NCBI GenBank assembly: GCA_018267625.1
Contig: JAFDYC010000069.1
Location: 1 to 64,000, forward strand
Direction of reading: 5' to 3'
DNA from: Bacteroidota bacterium
GTDB taxonomy: Bacteria; Bacteroidota; Bacteroidia; Chitinophagales; Chitinophagaceae
Length of the DNA: 64,000 nucleotides
The notes under the pieces are model-generated. The model did not search any database. It was not told the origin of the DNA and was given only the letters and a program-made list of their open reading frames with translations. Numbering within the stretch: the first letter of the stretch is position 1; every line of letters begins with the position of its first letter. The position numbers were made by a program, and so were the translations under genes. Positions 1 through 8,877 of the stretch are shown here, in pieces.

Positions 1-337
1 GAGGCCTGTTTTTTTGTATATACCCTTGCCACTCAGCAGCCCGGGCGCTTTGTGGCCTTCCCGGGTTTCTGCCCGGGCATACCGACCCCCTACCCATGGG
101 CATCAGCCCACAGGCACAGCTTGGGGTGTAAGCGTCCCTAATACCATTTAGACATCTAATTTTGGCATGATATTTGCGGTATGTAAATCATGGTTATCAG
201 GTTAATTATTACTGTCAAAGAAAGTAAAGAGGCGCTCAAGGCATTGCTGGGCAAAGCCTCAGTCATCTTCATGCCCTCAAATGAAAAGCCCCGGAAGATT
301 AGACTGCCGGGGCTTTTCGGGTGTAGGAATCGGATGA
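1..337. other. Gene-free left edge with GC palindromes and a promoter-like motif
   Basis: No supported gene lies here. Bases 39-78 carry three CCCGGG palindromes, two of them extended to GCCCGGGC (39-46 and 71-78), which could pair with each other. An exact TAnnTTTG motif lies at 157-164 and a one-mismatch copy (GATATTTG) at 169-176. They precede a 56-codon plus-strand reading frame starting at ATG 190, but that frame runs through the terminator at 283-318 and into the end of the neighbouring gene, so I do not call it as a gene. The upstream gene, if any, is outside the window. Confidence 0.5.
283..318 (-). terminator. Intrinsic terminator of the enoyl-CoA hydratase gene
   Basis: A perfect 12-base stem (GAAAAGCCCCGG at 283-294 with CCGGGGCTTTTC at 307-318) encloses a 12-base loop. 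It lies about 20 bases beyond the stop codon of the minus-strand gene at 338. The run of T on either side is short, so it may stop transcription from both directions. Confidence 0.75.
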
Positions 338-1114
338 CTATTTGCCGGTTTTCGCTTTAAACGCACTGATGGCATTGCGGGTAAAATCACTCAGGACGAG
401 GCGCCCACTGATAGCAGCGCGTTCGGCCAGGAGGCTGTCCCAATGTTCTGTGCCTTGCCAGAATATCTTTTTGAGTTCCCACATCGCATCGGGCGAACTG
501 TGAGAGAGGCGGTTGGCCAATGCATTTACGGATTCGTCCATATCACTAAGGCTGCCGTGGATCTCGGCATAGAGCCCGTGCCGTTTCGACCATTCGGCGC
601 TGCGCCATTCACTGGCATCAATGGCGAGTTGCGAGAAGGAACTGCGGCCCATTTTTCGTTCCACGGCAGGTCCTACCACAAAGGGGCCAATGCCGATGGC
701 CAGTTCGCTGAGCTTTACCGATGCGGCATCGTGCGCAATGGCATAATCGCAGGCGGCAATCAGCCCTACGCCTCCACCCACGGCCTTACCCTGCACGCGG
801 CCAATAATGAGCTTGTGACTCTTGCGCATGGCATTGATGACTTCAGCAAAGCCACTGAAGAAATGCTTGCCTTCTGCTTCATTACTGATAGCGGTAAGCT
901 CATCGAACGAAGCACCAGCGCAAAAGGCACTCTGACCCGCACTGCGCAATACAATTACGCGCACGCCGGCATCAATGCCGAGGTCGTTGATGCTGCGAGC
1001 CAGGTCGTGCAGGATGTCTGCCGGAAGGGAATTAGAAGCGGGGTGGAAAAATTCAATGGTAGCGATGTTGTGCTCCACCTCGTGGCGGACGTATGCTCCT
1101 TCTGTGTGCTGCAT
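338..1114 (-). CDS. Enoyl-CoA hydratase/isomerase family protein
   Basis: A 258-residue crotonase-fold protein that acts on acyl-CoA thioesters in the cytoplasm. Both oxyanion-hole segments are visible: FCAGASFDEL near residue 65 and VGGGVGLIAACD near residue 112. The residue that is a catalytic Glu in classical enoyl-CoA hydratase (GGGxEL) is Gly here (GGGVGL), while the second Glu is kept in SELAIGIGP. That pattern, followed by PFVVGPAVERK, resembles methylglutaconyl-CoA hydratases of leucine breakdown (LiuC type) more than fatty-acid hydratases. The substrate is an inference, since no leucine-pathway gene is adjacent. It is followed by a strong terminator and appears monocistronic. Confidence 0.85.
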   Translation of the reverse strand: MQHTEGAYVRHEVEHNIATIEFFHPASNSLPADILHDLARSINDLGIDAGVRVIVLRSAGQSAFCAGASFDELTAISNEAEGKHFFSGFAEVINAMRKSHKLIIGRVQGKAVGGGVGLIAACDYAIAHDAASVKLSELAIGIGPFVVGPAVERKMGRSSFSQLAIDASEWRSAEWSKRHGLYAEIHGSLSDMDESVNALANRLSHSSPDAMWELKKIFWQGTEHWDSLLAERAAISGRLVLSDFTRNAISAFKAKTGK

Positions 1115-1232
1115 ATTGCTGAATAGAGTATGTTTTGGAGAAAGGCGGCGAAATTAATGGGATTTGGCAGGCTGATGGCCGCTCAAGGTGACTATTGGTT
1201 TCCGGGCAGGAGGCCAGCGATGCTCTGGGCAA

Positions 1233-3368
1233 TCAGGGGTGTAATTCTTTATATCGTGCCTTGACGGCATCCAGATGAGCGACAAATCGGGCCACATCGG
1301 TGTTGGTGCCATAGCCTTTGTCAGCAAGTAATTTCCCATCAGCATCAACGAAAAAGTAGAATGGTTGTGAGTTAGAATTGAACTTGCTGATCTGAAGGTC
1401 TAAGGAGCGGTCGCCGAGGGTGGTCACCTGGGTGCCTAGTACCTTGGAATAGTATTGTTCGTCTTTGGGCAGGGGCACCTGGCTGGCATCGCAATAGAGC
1501 GAGGCTACGATGAAGTCTTCCTTCATACGCTTCATTACTTCAGGTGCAGACCAAACGTTGGTCTCCATGAGCCGGCAATTCACACAAGTGATGCCTGTAA
1601 AGTCCAGCATGACGGGCTTGTGTTCCCGCCGGGAAGCGGCTAAGGCTTCATCATAATCGAAGTAGGTGACCAGCCCATTATTCTTGACCACATTAGGTTC
1701 ATACACGCGCATCGCATCCACATATTTCACAGGGCCATTTCCGGGTGTTGCTGTATGTGATTCGCTGTTTGCTGAGGCCAGGCTGCCACCGCTGCTCACC
1801 ACATAATCCTGAGTGCCCATTGGGGGCAGGAATTGGCCTAAGCCTTTCAGCGGAGCCCCCCACATGCCAGGCATCAGATAGACGGCAAAGGCAAAGGATG
1901 AGAATGCCAGGAATAATTTGAACAAGGAGACATACTCCTGCCCGTAAATATTCTTGGGATTAGCATCATCGTGGGAGAGCTTCAGCTTGCCGAGGAGGTA
2001 CAAGCCCAGCAGGATGGCGATCACGATCCACAGGGCAATAAAGATTTCCCGGTCTAAAATGCGCCAGCCCTTGACGAGGTCGGCATTGGAGAAAAATTTT
2101 AAAGCCAATGCGATTTCGACAAAACCTAAGGTCACTTTCACCTGGTTGAGCCAGCCGCCGGCATTGGCCATCTTGTTGATTAGGCCGGGCGAAAAGGCAA
2201 AGAAGGTGAAGGGGAGCGCGAGGCCCAGAGAGAAACCGAACATACCTAAGGCTGGCCCGACTAATCCTCCGCGGCTGGCAGCGACCAACAGAGGGCCAAT
2301 AATGCCAGAGGTGCAGGAAAAAGACACGATGACCAGCGTGAGGGCCATGAAGAAAATACCCTTGAACGAACCCGTACCGGCCCGGGAGTCGGTCTTGCTG
2401 GTCCAGGATGAGGGTAGTGTGATTTCAAAAGCTCCGAGGAAGGAAATACCAAACACCACAAACACGGCAAAGAAGAAAAGGTTGGCAATCCAGTTGGACG
2501 AGAGCTTGTAAAGTGCCTGAGGCCCGAATGCCGCAGAGATAATCACGCCCAGCACCGTAAAGATGATGATGATGGAAAGGGAATAGTAGATGGCGTTGCG
2601 GATAGCCTCTGCTCGGGTTTTGCTGCGCTTGGTGAAGAAGCTTACCGTGATGGGCACCATACTGTACACGCAGGGTGTGGTGATGGCGAGCAAGCCTCCA
2701 CCCAGGCAGAGGGCGAAGAGCAGCCAAAGGTTTGTCGTGGGCGCTTCCGGCTTGGCTGGAGTAACAGGTTCCGCTGAAAGAGCCATTTGGCTACTGTCGG
2801 GGTGGGACTTGACGGTCGTGTTGGGTGCAGCAGCCCGCGCATTACTGTCTTTTGTACTGGTGTCGCCGGAAGGGGATAGCGCAGCCTCCGTTCCTGTGGG
2901 AGAAGCGTCTTTGATTTCAAAAGAAAAAGCCTTGTGCTTAGGGGGCAGGCACATGGATTCATCACAGACCTGATATTCCAGCGTGCCGGTAATTTTTCCA
3001 TTGCCCGTCACGGTGATGTCCTGGGTATAGTCCACCTTATTGTGGAATTCGTGAACGGCACCATCTACACCATCCCGCACTTTTGTTTCGAGCTTTCCGT
3101 GTTCCTGAGTCTTGCCGTTTTTCTTGAAAAAAGAAGCCGGGTCGAAGCGGAATGAAGGAGCAATCAGGGTGCCGTCGCCACCGGGATTAAAGGAGTAGAT
3201 ATGCCAGCCTTCTTTGAGTTTCAGATGGAAGAAAAGACGGTAATGGTTGTCTCCGGTTTTCTTCAGTTCATAAGTCCAGGTGGTGGGGTCCTGAATGATT
3301 TGGCTTTGGGCAAATCCGGCATGAAACAGGATCGTCAGCAGCAGGATGAGTCGTGATAGAAATCGCAT
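1233..3368 (-). CDS. dsbD: Protein-disulfide reductase DsbD
   Basis: A 711-residue inner-membrane protein that carries electrons from cytoplasmic thioredoxin to periplasmic thiol proteins. Order: signal peptide (about 1-23), periplasmic alpha domain (about 24-150) with a CxxxxC pair before LPPK, a low-complexity linker, a bundle of about eight membrane segments (about 212-500) holding the two redox cysteines in TPCVYSMVPI and SFSCTSG, and a C-terminal thioredoxin-like gamma domain with CVNC at 595-598. All three redox modules are complete. It follows a standalone alpha-domain gene by 6 bases, so the two are probably co-transcribed. TrxB, the likely electron source, is encoded at 11189. Confidence 0.95.
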   Translation of the reverse strand: MRFLSRLILLLTILFHAGFAQSQIIQDPTTWTYELKKTGDNHYRLFFHLKLKEGWHIYSFNPGGDGTLIAPSFRFDPASFFKKNGKTQEHGKLETKVRDGVDGAVHEFHNKVDYTQDITVTGNGKITGTLEYQVCDESMCLPPKHKAFSFEIKDASPTGTEAALSPSGDTSTKDSNARAAAPNTTVKSHPDSSQMALSAEPVTPAKPEAPTTNLWLLFALCLGGGLLAITTPCVYSMVPITVSFFTKRSKTRAEAIRNAIYYSLSIIIIFTVLGVIISAAFGPQALYKLSSNWIANLFFFAVFVVFGISFLGAFEITLPSSWTSKTDSRAGTGSFKGIFFMALTLVIVSFSCTSGIIGPLLVAASRGGLVGPALGMFGFSLGLALPFTFFAFSPGLINKMANAGGWLNQVKVTLGFVEIALALKFFSNADLVKGWRILDREIFIALWIVIAILLGLYLLGKLKLSHDDANPKNIYGQEYVSLFKLFLAFSSFAFAVYLMPGMWGAPLKGLGQFLPPMGTQDYVVSSGGSLASANSESHTATPGNGPVKYVDAMRVYEPNVVKNNGLVTYFDYDEALAASRREHKPVMLDFTGITCVNCRLMETNVWSAPEVMKRMKEDFIVASLYCDASQVPLPKDEQYYSKVLGTQVTTLGDRSLDLQISKFNSNSQPFYFFVDADGKLLADKGYGTNTDVARFVAHLDAVKARYKELHP

Positions 3369-3374
3369 GAAATA

Positions 3375-3842
3375 TTAAGGAAGCGAGATAGAGAATGTTT
3401 TGGTTTTCGGAGGCAGGCACATGCGGTCATTGCAGGCCTGATATTCCACAGAGCCGCTGATTTTCTGACCAGAATTGCCCCGGATGAGGGCACCGATTTC
3501 TGCCTGTCCGGTGTGCAGGCGCACATGCTCATCCAGCATGACTTCTTCATGTGCGGGGCTACGTTCTTCCGGGCCTTTGATCAGCTTAGTTCCCTTATCG
3601 AAGCGGAGGGTAGTGCCAATCAGTTCACCATCGCCGCCGGGGTTCATTGCATAGATATGCCACTGGGCGGCAATCTGTGCTTTCGCAATCAGGGAATAGG
3701 TGCCTTTGCCTGTTTTTTTTACAGAAAATTCCCATTGGACAGGGTCCTTTATGGTTTGTGCAAAACCGGTCTGGCTGAAAGCCAGCAAGAGGGCCGTAAT
3801 TGCCAGGGCGAAATAGGTTCGGGGTCTAAAAATCATACTCAT
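3375..3842 (-). CDS. Secreted standalone DsbD alpha-domain protein
   Basis: 155 residues: a signal peptide (about 1-28, ending in FAQ) and one DsbD N-terminal domain. The core WHIYAMNPGGDGELIG and the redox pair in CNDRMCLPPK match the alpha domain of the next gene almost motif for motif (WHIYSFNPGGDG, CDESMCLPPK), so it is a recent or maintained duplicate. It has no membrane or thioredoxin part. I infer that it relays electrons from the DsbD membrane domain to periplasmic clients, or is a specialised acceptor. It ends 6 bases before dsbD on the same strand. Confidence 0.88.
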   Translation of the reverse strand: MSMIFRPRTYFALAITALLLAFSQTGFAQTIKDPVQWEFSVKKTGKGTYSLIAKAQIAAQWHIYAMNPGGDGELIGTTLRFDKGTKLIKGPEERSPAHEEVMLDEHVRLHTGQAEIGALIRGNSGQKISGSVEYQACNDRMCLPPKTKTFSISLP

Positions 3843-3898
3843 CAGAAAGAATTTTTGGGCCTGGTAGTCGCATCAGGTTTCGGCAACCTGCCAGAGGG

Positions 3899-4591
3899 TT
3901 AATTCATGTAGGTAAAAGCTTCCAGGATGCTACGCCCATCCATATTGCCCAGAACCTCGCTGGTGGCCCGTTCGGGGTGGGGCATCATGCCATACACATT
4001 GCGGCGCACATTGCAGATGCCGGCAATATTATCGGTTGCACCATTGGGGTTGGAGCTCAGGTGCACTTCACCTTCCTGATTGCAATAGCGGAAAATAATC
4101 TGACGGTTTTCCCGCAGGCTCTGCATGGTTTTCGTATCGGCATGATAGCGGCCTTCTCCATGAGCCACGGGGATTTGCAGTACCCGTGCGCCTACATTGT
4201 CGCCAATGATATTGTCGGTATGCTCACTTTTCAAAAACACATTTTTACAAACAAACTTTTGATGGTCGTTTTGGAGCAGTACGCCGGGCAGCAGCCCACT
4301 TTCGCAGAGGATTTGAAAGCCATTGCAGATGCCCAGCACTTTCCCGCCCCGTCCGGCGAAATTGATGACCTGTTCCATCATGGGGGAGAAGCGAGCTAAG
4401 GCACCACAGCGCAGGTAGTCGCCGTAAGAGAAGCCGCCTGGCAGCACAAGGCAATCGTCCACATCAAAGGCGCTCAGGTCCCGGTCTTTGTGCCAGAGCA
4501 TGACTACGTCCTGCTCTAAATCGTCGCGAAGTGCATGTTCCATGTCACGGTCGCAGTTGGAGCCGGGGAAAACAATGATTCCGAATTTCAT
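3899..4591 (-). CDS. purQ: Phosphoribosylformylglycinamidine synthase subunit PurQ
   Basis: A 230-residue class I glutamine amidotransferase that supplies ammonia for the FGAR to FGAM step of de novo purine synthesis. The nucleophile lies in GKVLGICNGFQ and the His-Glu pair in MMPHPERATSE. The N-terminus FGIIVFPGSNCDRD is characteristic of PurQ. Its length fits the separate-subunit form that works with small PurL and PurS, so this organism does not use the fused enzyme. Neither partner is in the window. GuaB, later in the same pathway, is encoded 35 kb away. Confidence 0.96.
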   Translation of the reverse strand: MKFGIIVFPGSNCDRDMEHALRDDLEQDVVMLWHKDRDLSAFDVDDCLVLPGGFSYGDYLRCGALARFSPMMEQVINFAGRGGKVLGICNGFQILCESGLLPGVLLQNDHQKFVCKNVFLKSEHTDNIIGDNVGARVLQIPVAHGEGRYHADTKTMQSLRENRQIIFRYCNQEGEVHLSSNPNGATDNIAGICNVRRNVYGMMPHPERATSEVLGNMDGRSILEAFTYMN

Positions 4592-4614
4592 TTAATAAAA
4601 AAAGTTCGTGCTTA

Positions 4615-5619
4615 CTAAGTAGGGAGTGCAAGTTGGCAAAAGACCAGCAGTGCCAGAAATAAATAAAAGGTAAAGGTAGCGAAGCGCCCACTGCGCCTGC
4701 GCCCAGTCTGGTTCTCCGCCAGCAAGGGTGGTGTAGTTATCAGTGTCAGGCAAGGAGCCACACACAGCCATATTTCCGGTTGTTGCTTTCCGGAAAACAA
4801 TCCGGAACCGATAGCCAGTACGAGCATGAAACAAATCAAGGCCCAGCCTCGCCTCAGCGTCACCGTCATTTGAAATAAGGTGCGCACCAGGATGAGCAAC
4901 CCGGCTCCTAAGAGGAAGAGCAACACGAGCAATAGGACTAAGAGGTAAGCACCCGGTTTTTCAAACGGAATATGAAGCAACGACCAGGCGGGCCAGCTTG
5001 AAATGAAACTGGTTTTCTCAAAGAGGAACAGCAGACCCAGTGAGAAATAAAACGGGCTCAGGATGCCCAGCAGTGCTACAATCCATTCCCCTGGCCGGAA
5101 ATGCCGAAGCCACAGCAAGGCAAGTGGAACCATCAGTGCAAAGACTATTGCTGGAAAATGCACGATGCCGGCACAGCCAAGCAAAAAACCCGCATTATAC
5201 ACGACCCGGTTGGCGCCCTCCCTCCGGCCAAAGCGCAGCAAAGCATCCAATGCTCCCAGCAGCAGCCAGTTCATCAGAAGCGGGGCACTGAACTGCCCAA
5301 AAGCCGGATGCAGCGAACTGAGTACGATATAGATAAAAGCCGGCAGGTAGGAAGGACGGGCAAACATCCTATGCTTTGCGGCGATGGCTTTCAGATAGAT
5401 GCCTTGCAGGAAACACATCAATACAGCAAGCATGCTGAATGCCGTTGCGCTTTTCCCAAAGGCCCCGCTGAGCAGCCAAACCAACCAGCCAAACAAGGCA
5501 TGGCCCGCATCCGGTATGGGCAGTAAGGGATGTGCTAAAGCTTGAAGCTTGAGCAGTAACGTGAATATGGCAAGGATGAGGACGGTGTAAGGGCTATTGC
5601 CCCGAACCAATTGCAGCAC
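4615..5619 (-). CDS. DUF6427 family polytopic membrane protein
   Basis: About 334 residues, hydrophobic throughout, with roughly nine or ten membrane segments. The pattern (LVRGNSPYTVLIL at the start, KHRMFARPSYLPAFIYIVLSSL, YNAGFLLGCAG, and a PGEWIVALLGILSPF loop) matches the DUF6427 family common in Bacteroidota, whose function is unknown. The start is a judgement. A longer frame from 5709 would overlap the upstream gene by 86 bases. GTG at 5619, 4 bases after the upstream stop (TTG at 5610 is the alternative), gives the usual family N-terminus. It is probably in an operon with the secreted protein upstream. Confidence 0.78.
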   Translation of the reverse strand: MLQLVRGNSPYTVLILAIFTLLLKLQALAHPLLPIPDAGHALFGWLVWLLSGAFGKSATAFSMLAVLMCFLQGIYLKAIAAKHRMFARPSYLPAFIYIVLSSLHPAFGQFSAPLLMNWLLLGALDALLRFGRREGANRVVYNAGFLLGCAGIVHFPAIVFALMVPLALLWLRHFRPGEWIVALLGILSPFYFSLGLLFLFEKTSFISSWPAWSLLHIPFEKPGAYLLVLLLVLLFLLGAGLLILVRTLFQMTVTLRRGWALICFMLVLAIGSGLFSGKQQPEIWLCVAPCLTLITTPPLLAENQTGRRRSGRFATFTFYLFLALLVFCQLALPT

Positions 5620-5623
5620 CGGG

Positions 5624-7066
5624 CTAAAATACGATTTTGGCAAAGCAGAGCCGACGGCCTTTGAGGCAAGGCACAACCAAATCGCGGCCAGAGACTTGCT
5701 TACCCGCACGGGGCTGCCAGTCGGGCTGAGTTGCCATCATGTTGAGCTGTTGAGCATTCGTTTTGCCGCCCGCTTCAATGGTGCTTAAGGTGATGTGTGA
5801 GCTCCGGTTGTCGAAGTCATTGTAGAGAAAGCCCAGGGAGCCTCCCGTATTGATAAATGCATAAGAAGAAAAGACACCTGCATCTTCCTGAGAATATTGA
5901 TCCTTGCGAATGAAAGCATGCCACAATGGATGCCCCAGGCCATCGTAGCATAGCGCCATGATGTCGCCATAGTGATACTCCCGGATATTCTGAGTGGTCA
6001 TAAAGGGGTAGTAAAAACTGCTGTAATAGCCATAAGGCGACAAACCCGAACGCACACTCATGTAGTAGTCTTCGGCGATTAATACAAAGCCCCCATCGTT
6101 GCGGATGATGAGTTGCCGTGTCAGGAAATCATTAAATGCCCGTTGGCTTTTTCGGCCTGTAGCATTCAGCCGGATTTGCTCGTCAAAAGGTAGTTGCCGG
6201 GCACTCACGATACTTCCTGAATCCATGTTGTATTGCGCCAGCAACACACCATCGAAGTTGCCCGCCTTCTTTTGAGAATAAAAGCCTCCGGCATATATGC
6301 ACCGATTGAGGTTGTCGGCTTTTAAATAAAGGCCTGCCGCAAATTTCCTTCCCAGAGGAATTTCTTTTGCCACCAGCTTGCTTCCGTCAGCCGGTCGTTT
6401 TAGCAGCCAGATTCCATCGGCGTAATCTTTACTGCCCAGAGCGGTGGCAATCGGCAGGTAGAAGTCACCTTCATTGTTCAGCATGGCCGGCATCAGGCTC
6501 AGGTTATTCTCGCCCCGGTAGCTGCTTTCAGCCCGTTTCAGGATGTGAAGTGAATCATCTAAAAGGGTAGTACGCAGGTTCACACTGGCACCTTTCAGAA
6601 CGGCATCATACACCATCAGGCGCCGCTTATTTTCCGAAACGGAAATGGAGAAATATTCATTCCGGCTGCCGAAAAAACCAGCCTTTGCCTGGTCTATGTT
6701 GAGCACGCGTCCCTGTAGTCTTCCCCTTGCATCCAGCAGAGCCGCCTGTTGCAGCACATGGCCGCCATCGCTGCCCTGAAAGAGAGCAATGATTTTGTCG
6801 GGATAGGCGATGAATTGGGCATCGTACAATTTTTTTGGAAAGAAATCCAGTACGACCGTTGCCTGCAGCGTCATGCTGTCGTCCCAGATATCCAGATAAT
6901 GTTCGCCCTGGTTTGTCCGGTAGGTAAAGAGCATCCCACCCACCATTCCGACCACGCTATAATCGGGGTCTCTGCGGTCAATATCCTGATACTCGCTGTA
7001 GCGGATATCCTGAGCGCTTCCTTGCAAAGTCAGACACAGCAGCAGGAAGCTGAAGAGGTACTTCAT
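5624..7066 (-). CDS. Secreted protein of unknown function
   Basis: 480 residues with a clear signal peptide (about 1-18, ending GSAQ). The rest is soluble, rich in aromatic and beta-strand-like stretches such as LFTYRTNQGEHYLDIWDDS and GFYSQKKAGNFDGVLLAQYN, and refers to no catalytic motif I know. The spacing of strand-turn units would fit a beta-propeller-like or repeat beta fold, but I cannot prove it. The gene ends 4 bases before the DUF6427 gene, which suggests the two are made together. I do not recognise the family. Confidence 0.75.
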   Translation of the reverse strand: MKYLFSFLLLCLTLQGSAQDIRYSEYQDIDRRDPDYSVVGMVGGMLFTYRTNQGEHYLDIWDDSMTLQATVVLDFFPKKLYDAQFIAYPDKIIALFQGSDGGHVLQQAALLDARGRLQGRVLNIDQAKAGFFGSRNEYFSISVSENKRRLMVYDAVLKGASVNLRTTLLDDSLHILKRAESSYRGENNLSLMPAMLNNEGDFYLPIATALGSKDYADGIWLLKRPADGSKLVAKEIPLGRKFAAGLYLKADNLNRCIYAGGFYSQKKAGNFDGVLLAQYNMDSGSIVSARQLPFDEQIRLNATGRKSQRAFNDFLTRQLIIRNDGGFVLIAEDYYMSVRSGLSPYGYYSSFYYPFMTTQNIREYHYGDIMALCYDGLGHPLWHAFIRKDQYSQEDAGVFSSYAFINTGGSLGFLYNDFDNRSSHITLSTIEAGGKTNAQQLNMMATQPDWQPRAGKQVSGRDLVVPCLKGRRLCFAKIVF

Positions 7067-7201
7067 CCTTCAAAAATAGCCCTGGCAGAGTGGCATGAAA
7101 TGCGAAAATGCTGCAAAGCTTACCGGCCTGAAAGGAGCAGCTTTTGTTGCGGATGACGGAAAAATTGTTCAGGAGCCTTGCGTAGAGCGTTACGGTCTCA
7201 T

Positions 7202-7810
7202 TCAGGAATTTTGGAGCTGTTTTTCGCGCAGCAGGAAAATCAGCTTTTCCTTTTTCTCCGGCCACTCTTCCCGGATGATACTATACACCAGAGTGTCGCG
7301 CACGATACCATTGGGCATGATGCGATCATTTCGCAACCTGCCTTCATAGCAGGCCCCAATTTTCTCAAGGGCGGCCTGGGAGCGCAGGTTTGTATCGCGG
7401 GTCTTGAATTGAACCCGATTCAATCGGAGTTTTTCAAAAGCAAAATCAAGAAGCAAGAGTTTGCATTCGAGGTTAAAGCCTCTTCCCCAGCAGTCGGGAT
7501 GATACCAGGTCCAGCCTATTTCCAGCTTTCGATGCTCGGGCAGAAGGTCGAAAAATCGTGTAGATCCAATAATTCGGTTTCCCGCTTTCGCGAAAATGGT
7601 AAAGGGATATTGGGTGCCGGAAAGTCGGTTCAGGATGGCCTTGCCTAGTTCTTTGCGCAAAGATTCCGGCTGCCCGGCGGCCAGGGGGAGGTGCTCCCAG
7701 ATAATCGGAGCGGCCCCGCAGGCAGTCAGTTCATCGAGGTGGGCTTCTTGTAGCGGTTCTAACCGAAGCAGGGAGCCGGTCAGGGTGATGGGATGCGGTA
7801 GCCAATACAT
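7202..7810 (-). CDS. GNAT family N-acetyltransferase (RimJ/RimL-like)
   Basis: A 202-residue acetyl-CoA-dependent acyltransferase. Seen: LRLEPLQEAHLDEL at the start, IGSTRFFDLLPEHRKLEIGWTW in the middle, the acetyl-CoA loop around HPDCWGRGFNLECKLLLLDFAF, and RVQFKTRDTNLRSQAALEKIGA near the end, which is typical of the RimJ/RimL branch acting on protein or small-molecule amines. The substrate cannot be read from the sequence. ATG at 7810 is preferred over a TTG two codons earlier, because an exact -7 element on this strand (7828-7835) ends 17 bases before it. Confidence 0.85.
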   Translation of the reverse strand: MYWLPHPITLTGSLLRLEPLQEAHLDELTACGAAPIIWEHLPLAAGQPESLRKELGKAILNRLSGTQYPFTIFAKAGNRIIGSTRFFDLLPEHRKLEIGWTWYHPDCWGRGFNLECKLLLLDFAFEKLRLNRVQFKTRDTNLRSQAALEKIGACYEGRLRNDRIMPNGIVRDTLVYSIIREEWPEKKEKLIFLLREKQLQNS

Positions 7811-7827
7811 AAGCAACGTGCTTCCTT

Positions 7828-7835
7828 CAAACTTA
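7828..7835 (-). promoter_or_regulatory. -7 element (TAAGTTTG) of the GNAT gene
   Basis: An exact Bacteroidota -7 motif on the minus strand, ending 17 bases before the ATG at 7810. I see no TTG at the expected -33 position. It lies in the short divergent gap shared with the formimidoyltransferase gene. Confidence 0.5.
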
Positions 7836-7851
7836 GTTATTTCGTTGCCCC

Positions 7852-8874
7852 ATGAGCCAGCAAGCTATACTGGAATGCGTGCCCAACTTCAGCGAAGGCC
7901 GGCGCCCGGAGGTTATTGAAGCCCTTGCCGATGCGGTGCGCAGCGTGCAGGATGCCTGCCTCCTGCATGTGGATCCCAGCCCTGCAGCCAACCGTACGGT
8001 ACTCACTTTTGCAGGGCCTCCTACTGCCGTTACAGAAGCCGCTTACCGCGCCATTGCAAAAGCAGCTGAGCGGATAGATATGCGTAGCCAGGAAGGGGTG
8101 CACCCCCGTATTGGCGCTACCGATGTTTGCCCCCTGATACCCCTGACCGGCATGAGCATGGAGGAGGCCGATGCCTGCGCAAGAGCCTTGGGGCAAAGAG
8201 TTGCTGCGGAGTTAAACATTCCGGTGTACTTGTATGAACATTCCGCTACAGCACCTTATCGCCGGGCATTACCCGATATCCGAAAGGGGCAATATGAAGG
8301 CCTCGCTGAAAAAATGAAACGGCCAGAGTGGAAGCCTGATTTTGGACCTGATGTTTTCAACCCTGCATGTGGAGCCACAATAATTGGCGCCCGGAATATC
8401 CTTGTGGCGTTCAATATTTCCCTGGAAACGGCAGAGGTATCCACAGCTTTGCACATAGCTTCCAGGCTCCGCGCATCAGGGCATCTGCAGTCCGGTCAGC
8501 GCATACCGGGCTTGCTCCCCATGACACGTTCTATTGGTTGGTTTATGGCGGACTATAATCAGGTTCAGGTTTCTTTCAACCTGCTCGATTATACAGTCAC
8601 ATCGCCCCTTCAGGCTTTTGAAGCTTGCAGGCAGGCAGCAGCCGAGCTGGGTGTCCGAATTGCAGGTAGTGAGGTGATTGGCCTGATCCCCGAAATCTGC
8701 ATGCTGGAGGCAGGGCGTTTTGCTCTGCGCCATCAGGGGCTTCCCAGCGATGCTCCCAAAGAGGTACTAGCCGAAGAAGCGATTCGATATCTGGGGCTGA
8801 ACCGGCTGAAAGCCTTTAATCCCCAGCAAAAAATCCTGGAGTGGTCGCTGGCTCATGCCGGCCTGTACCTTTGA
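7852..8874 (+). CDS. ftcD: Glutamate formimidoyltransferase
   Basis: 340 residues matching the formiminotransferase N- and C-subdomains. It moves the formimino group of N-formiminoglutamate to tetrahydrofolate in histidine breakdown and one-carbon supply. Visible signatures: ECVPNFSEGR at the start, the substrate loop VHPRIGATDVCPLIPL, and the later NLLDYTVTSPLQAFEA segment. The cyclodeaminase domain of the animal fusion enzyme is absent, which is usual for bacteria. No hut genes are next to it. It lies 3 bases upstream of lpxK and is probably co-transcribed with it, although the two jobs are unrelated. Confidence 0.94.
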   Translation: MSQQAILECVPNFSEGRRPEVIEALADAVRSVQDACLLHVDPSPAANRTVLTFAGPPTAVTEAAYRAIAKAAERIDMRSQEGVHPRIGATDVCPLIPLTGMSMEEADACARALGQRVAAELNIPVYLYEHSATAPYRRALPDIRKGQYEGLAEKMKRPEWKPDFGPDVFNPACGATIIGARNILVAFNISLETAEVSTALHIASRLRASGHLQSGQRIPGLLPMTRSIGWFMADYNQVQVSFNLLDYTVTSPLQAFEACRQAAAELGVRIAGSEVIGLIPEICMLEAGRFALRHQGLPSDAPKEVLAEEAIRYLGLNRLKAFNPQQKILEWSLAHAGLYL

Positions 8875-8877
8875 GCG

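Noticed and set aside
190-360. 56-codon plus-strand frame after a promoter-like motif at 157-176
   Set aside because: It passes through the terminator hairpin at 283-318 and into the neighbouring gene, and the peptide resembles nothing; kept only as a note.
443-1126. 227-residue plus-strand frame opposite the enoyl-CoA hydratase gene
   Set aside because: It is antisense to a well-supported crotonase-family gene and has no recognisable motif; a shadow frame caused by codon bias.
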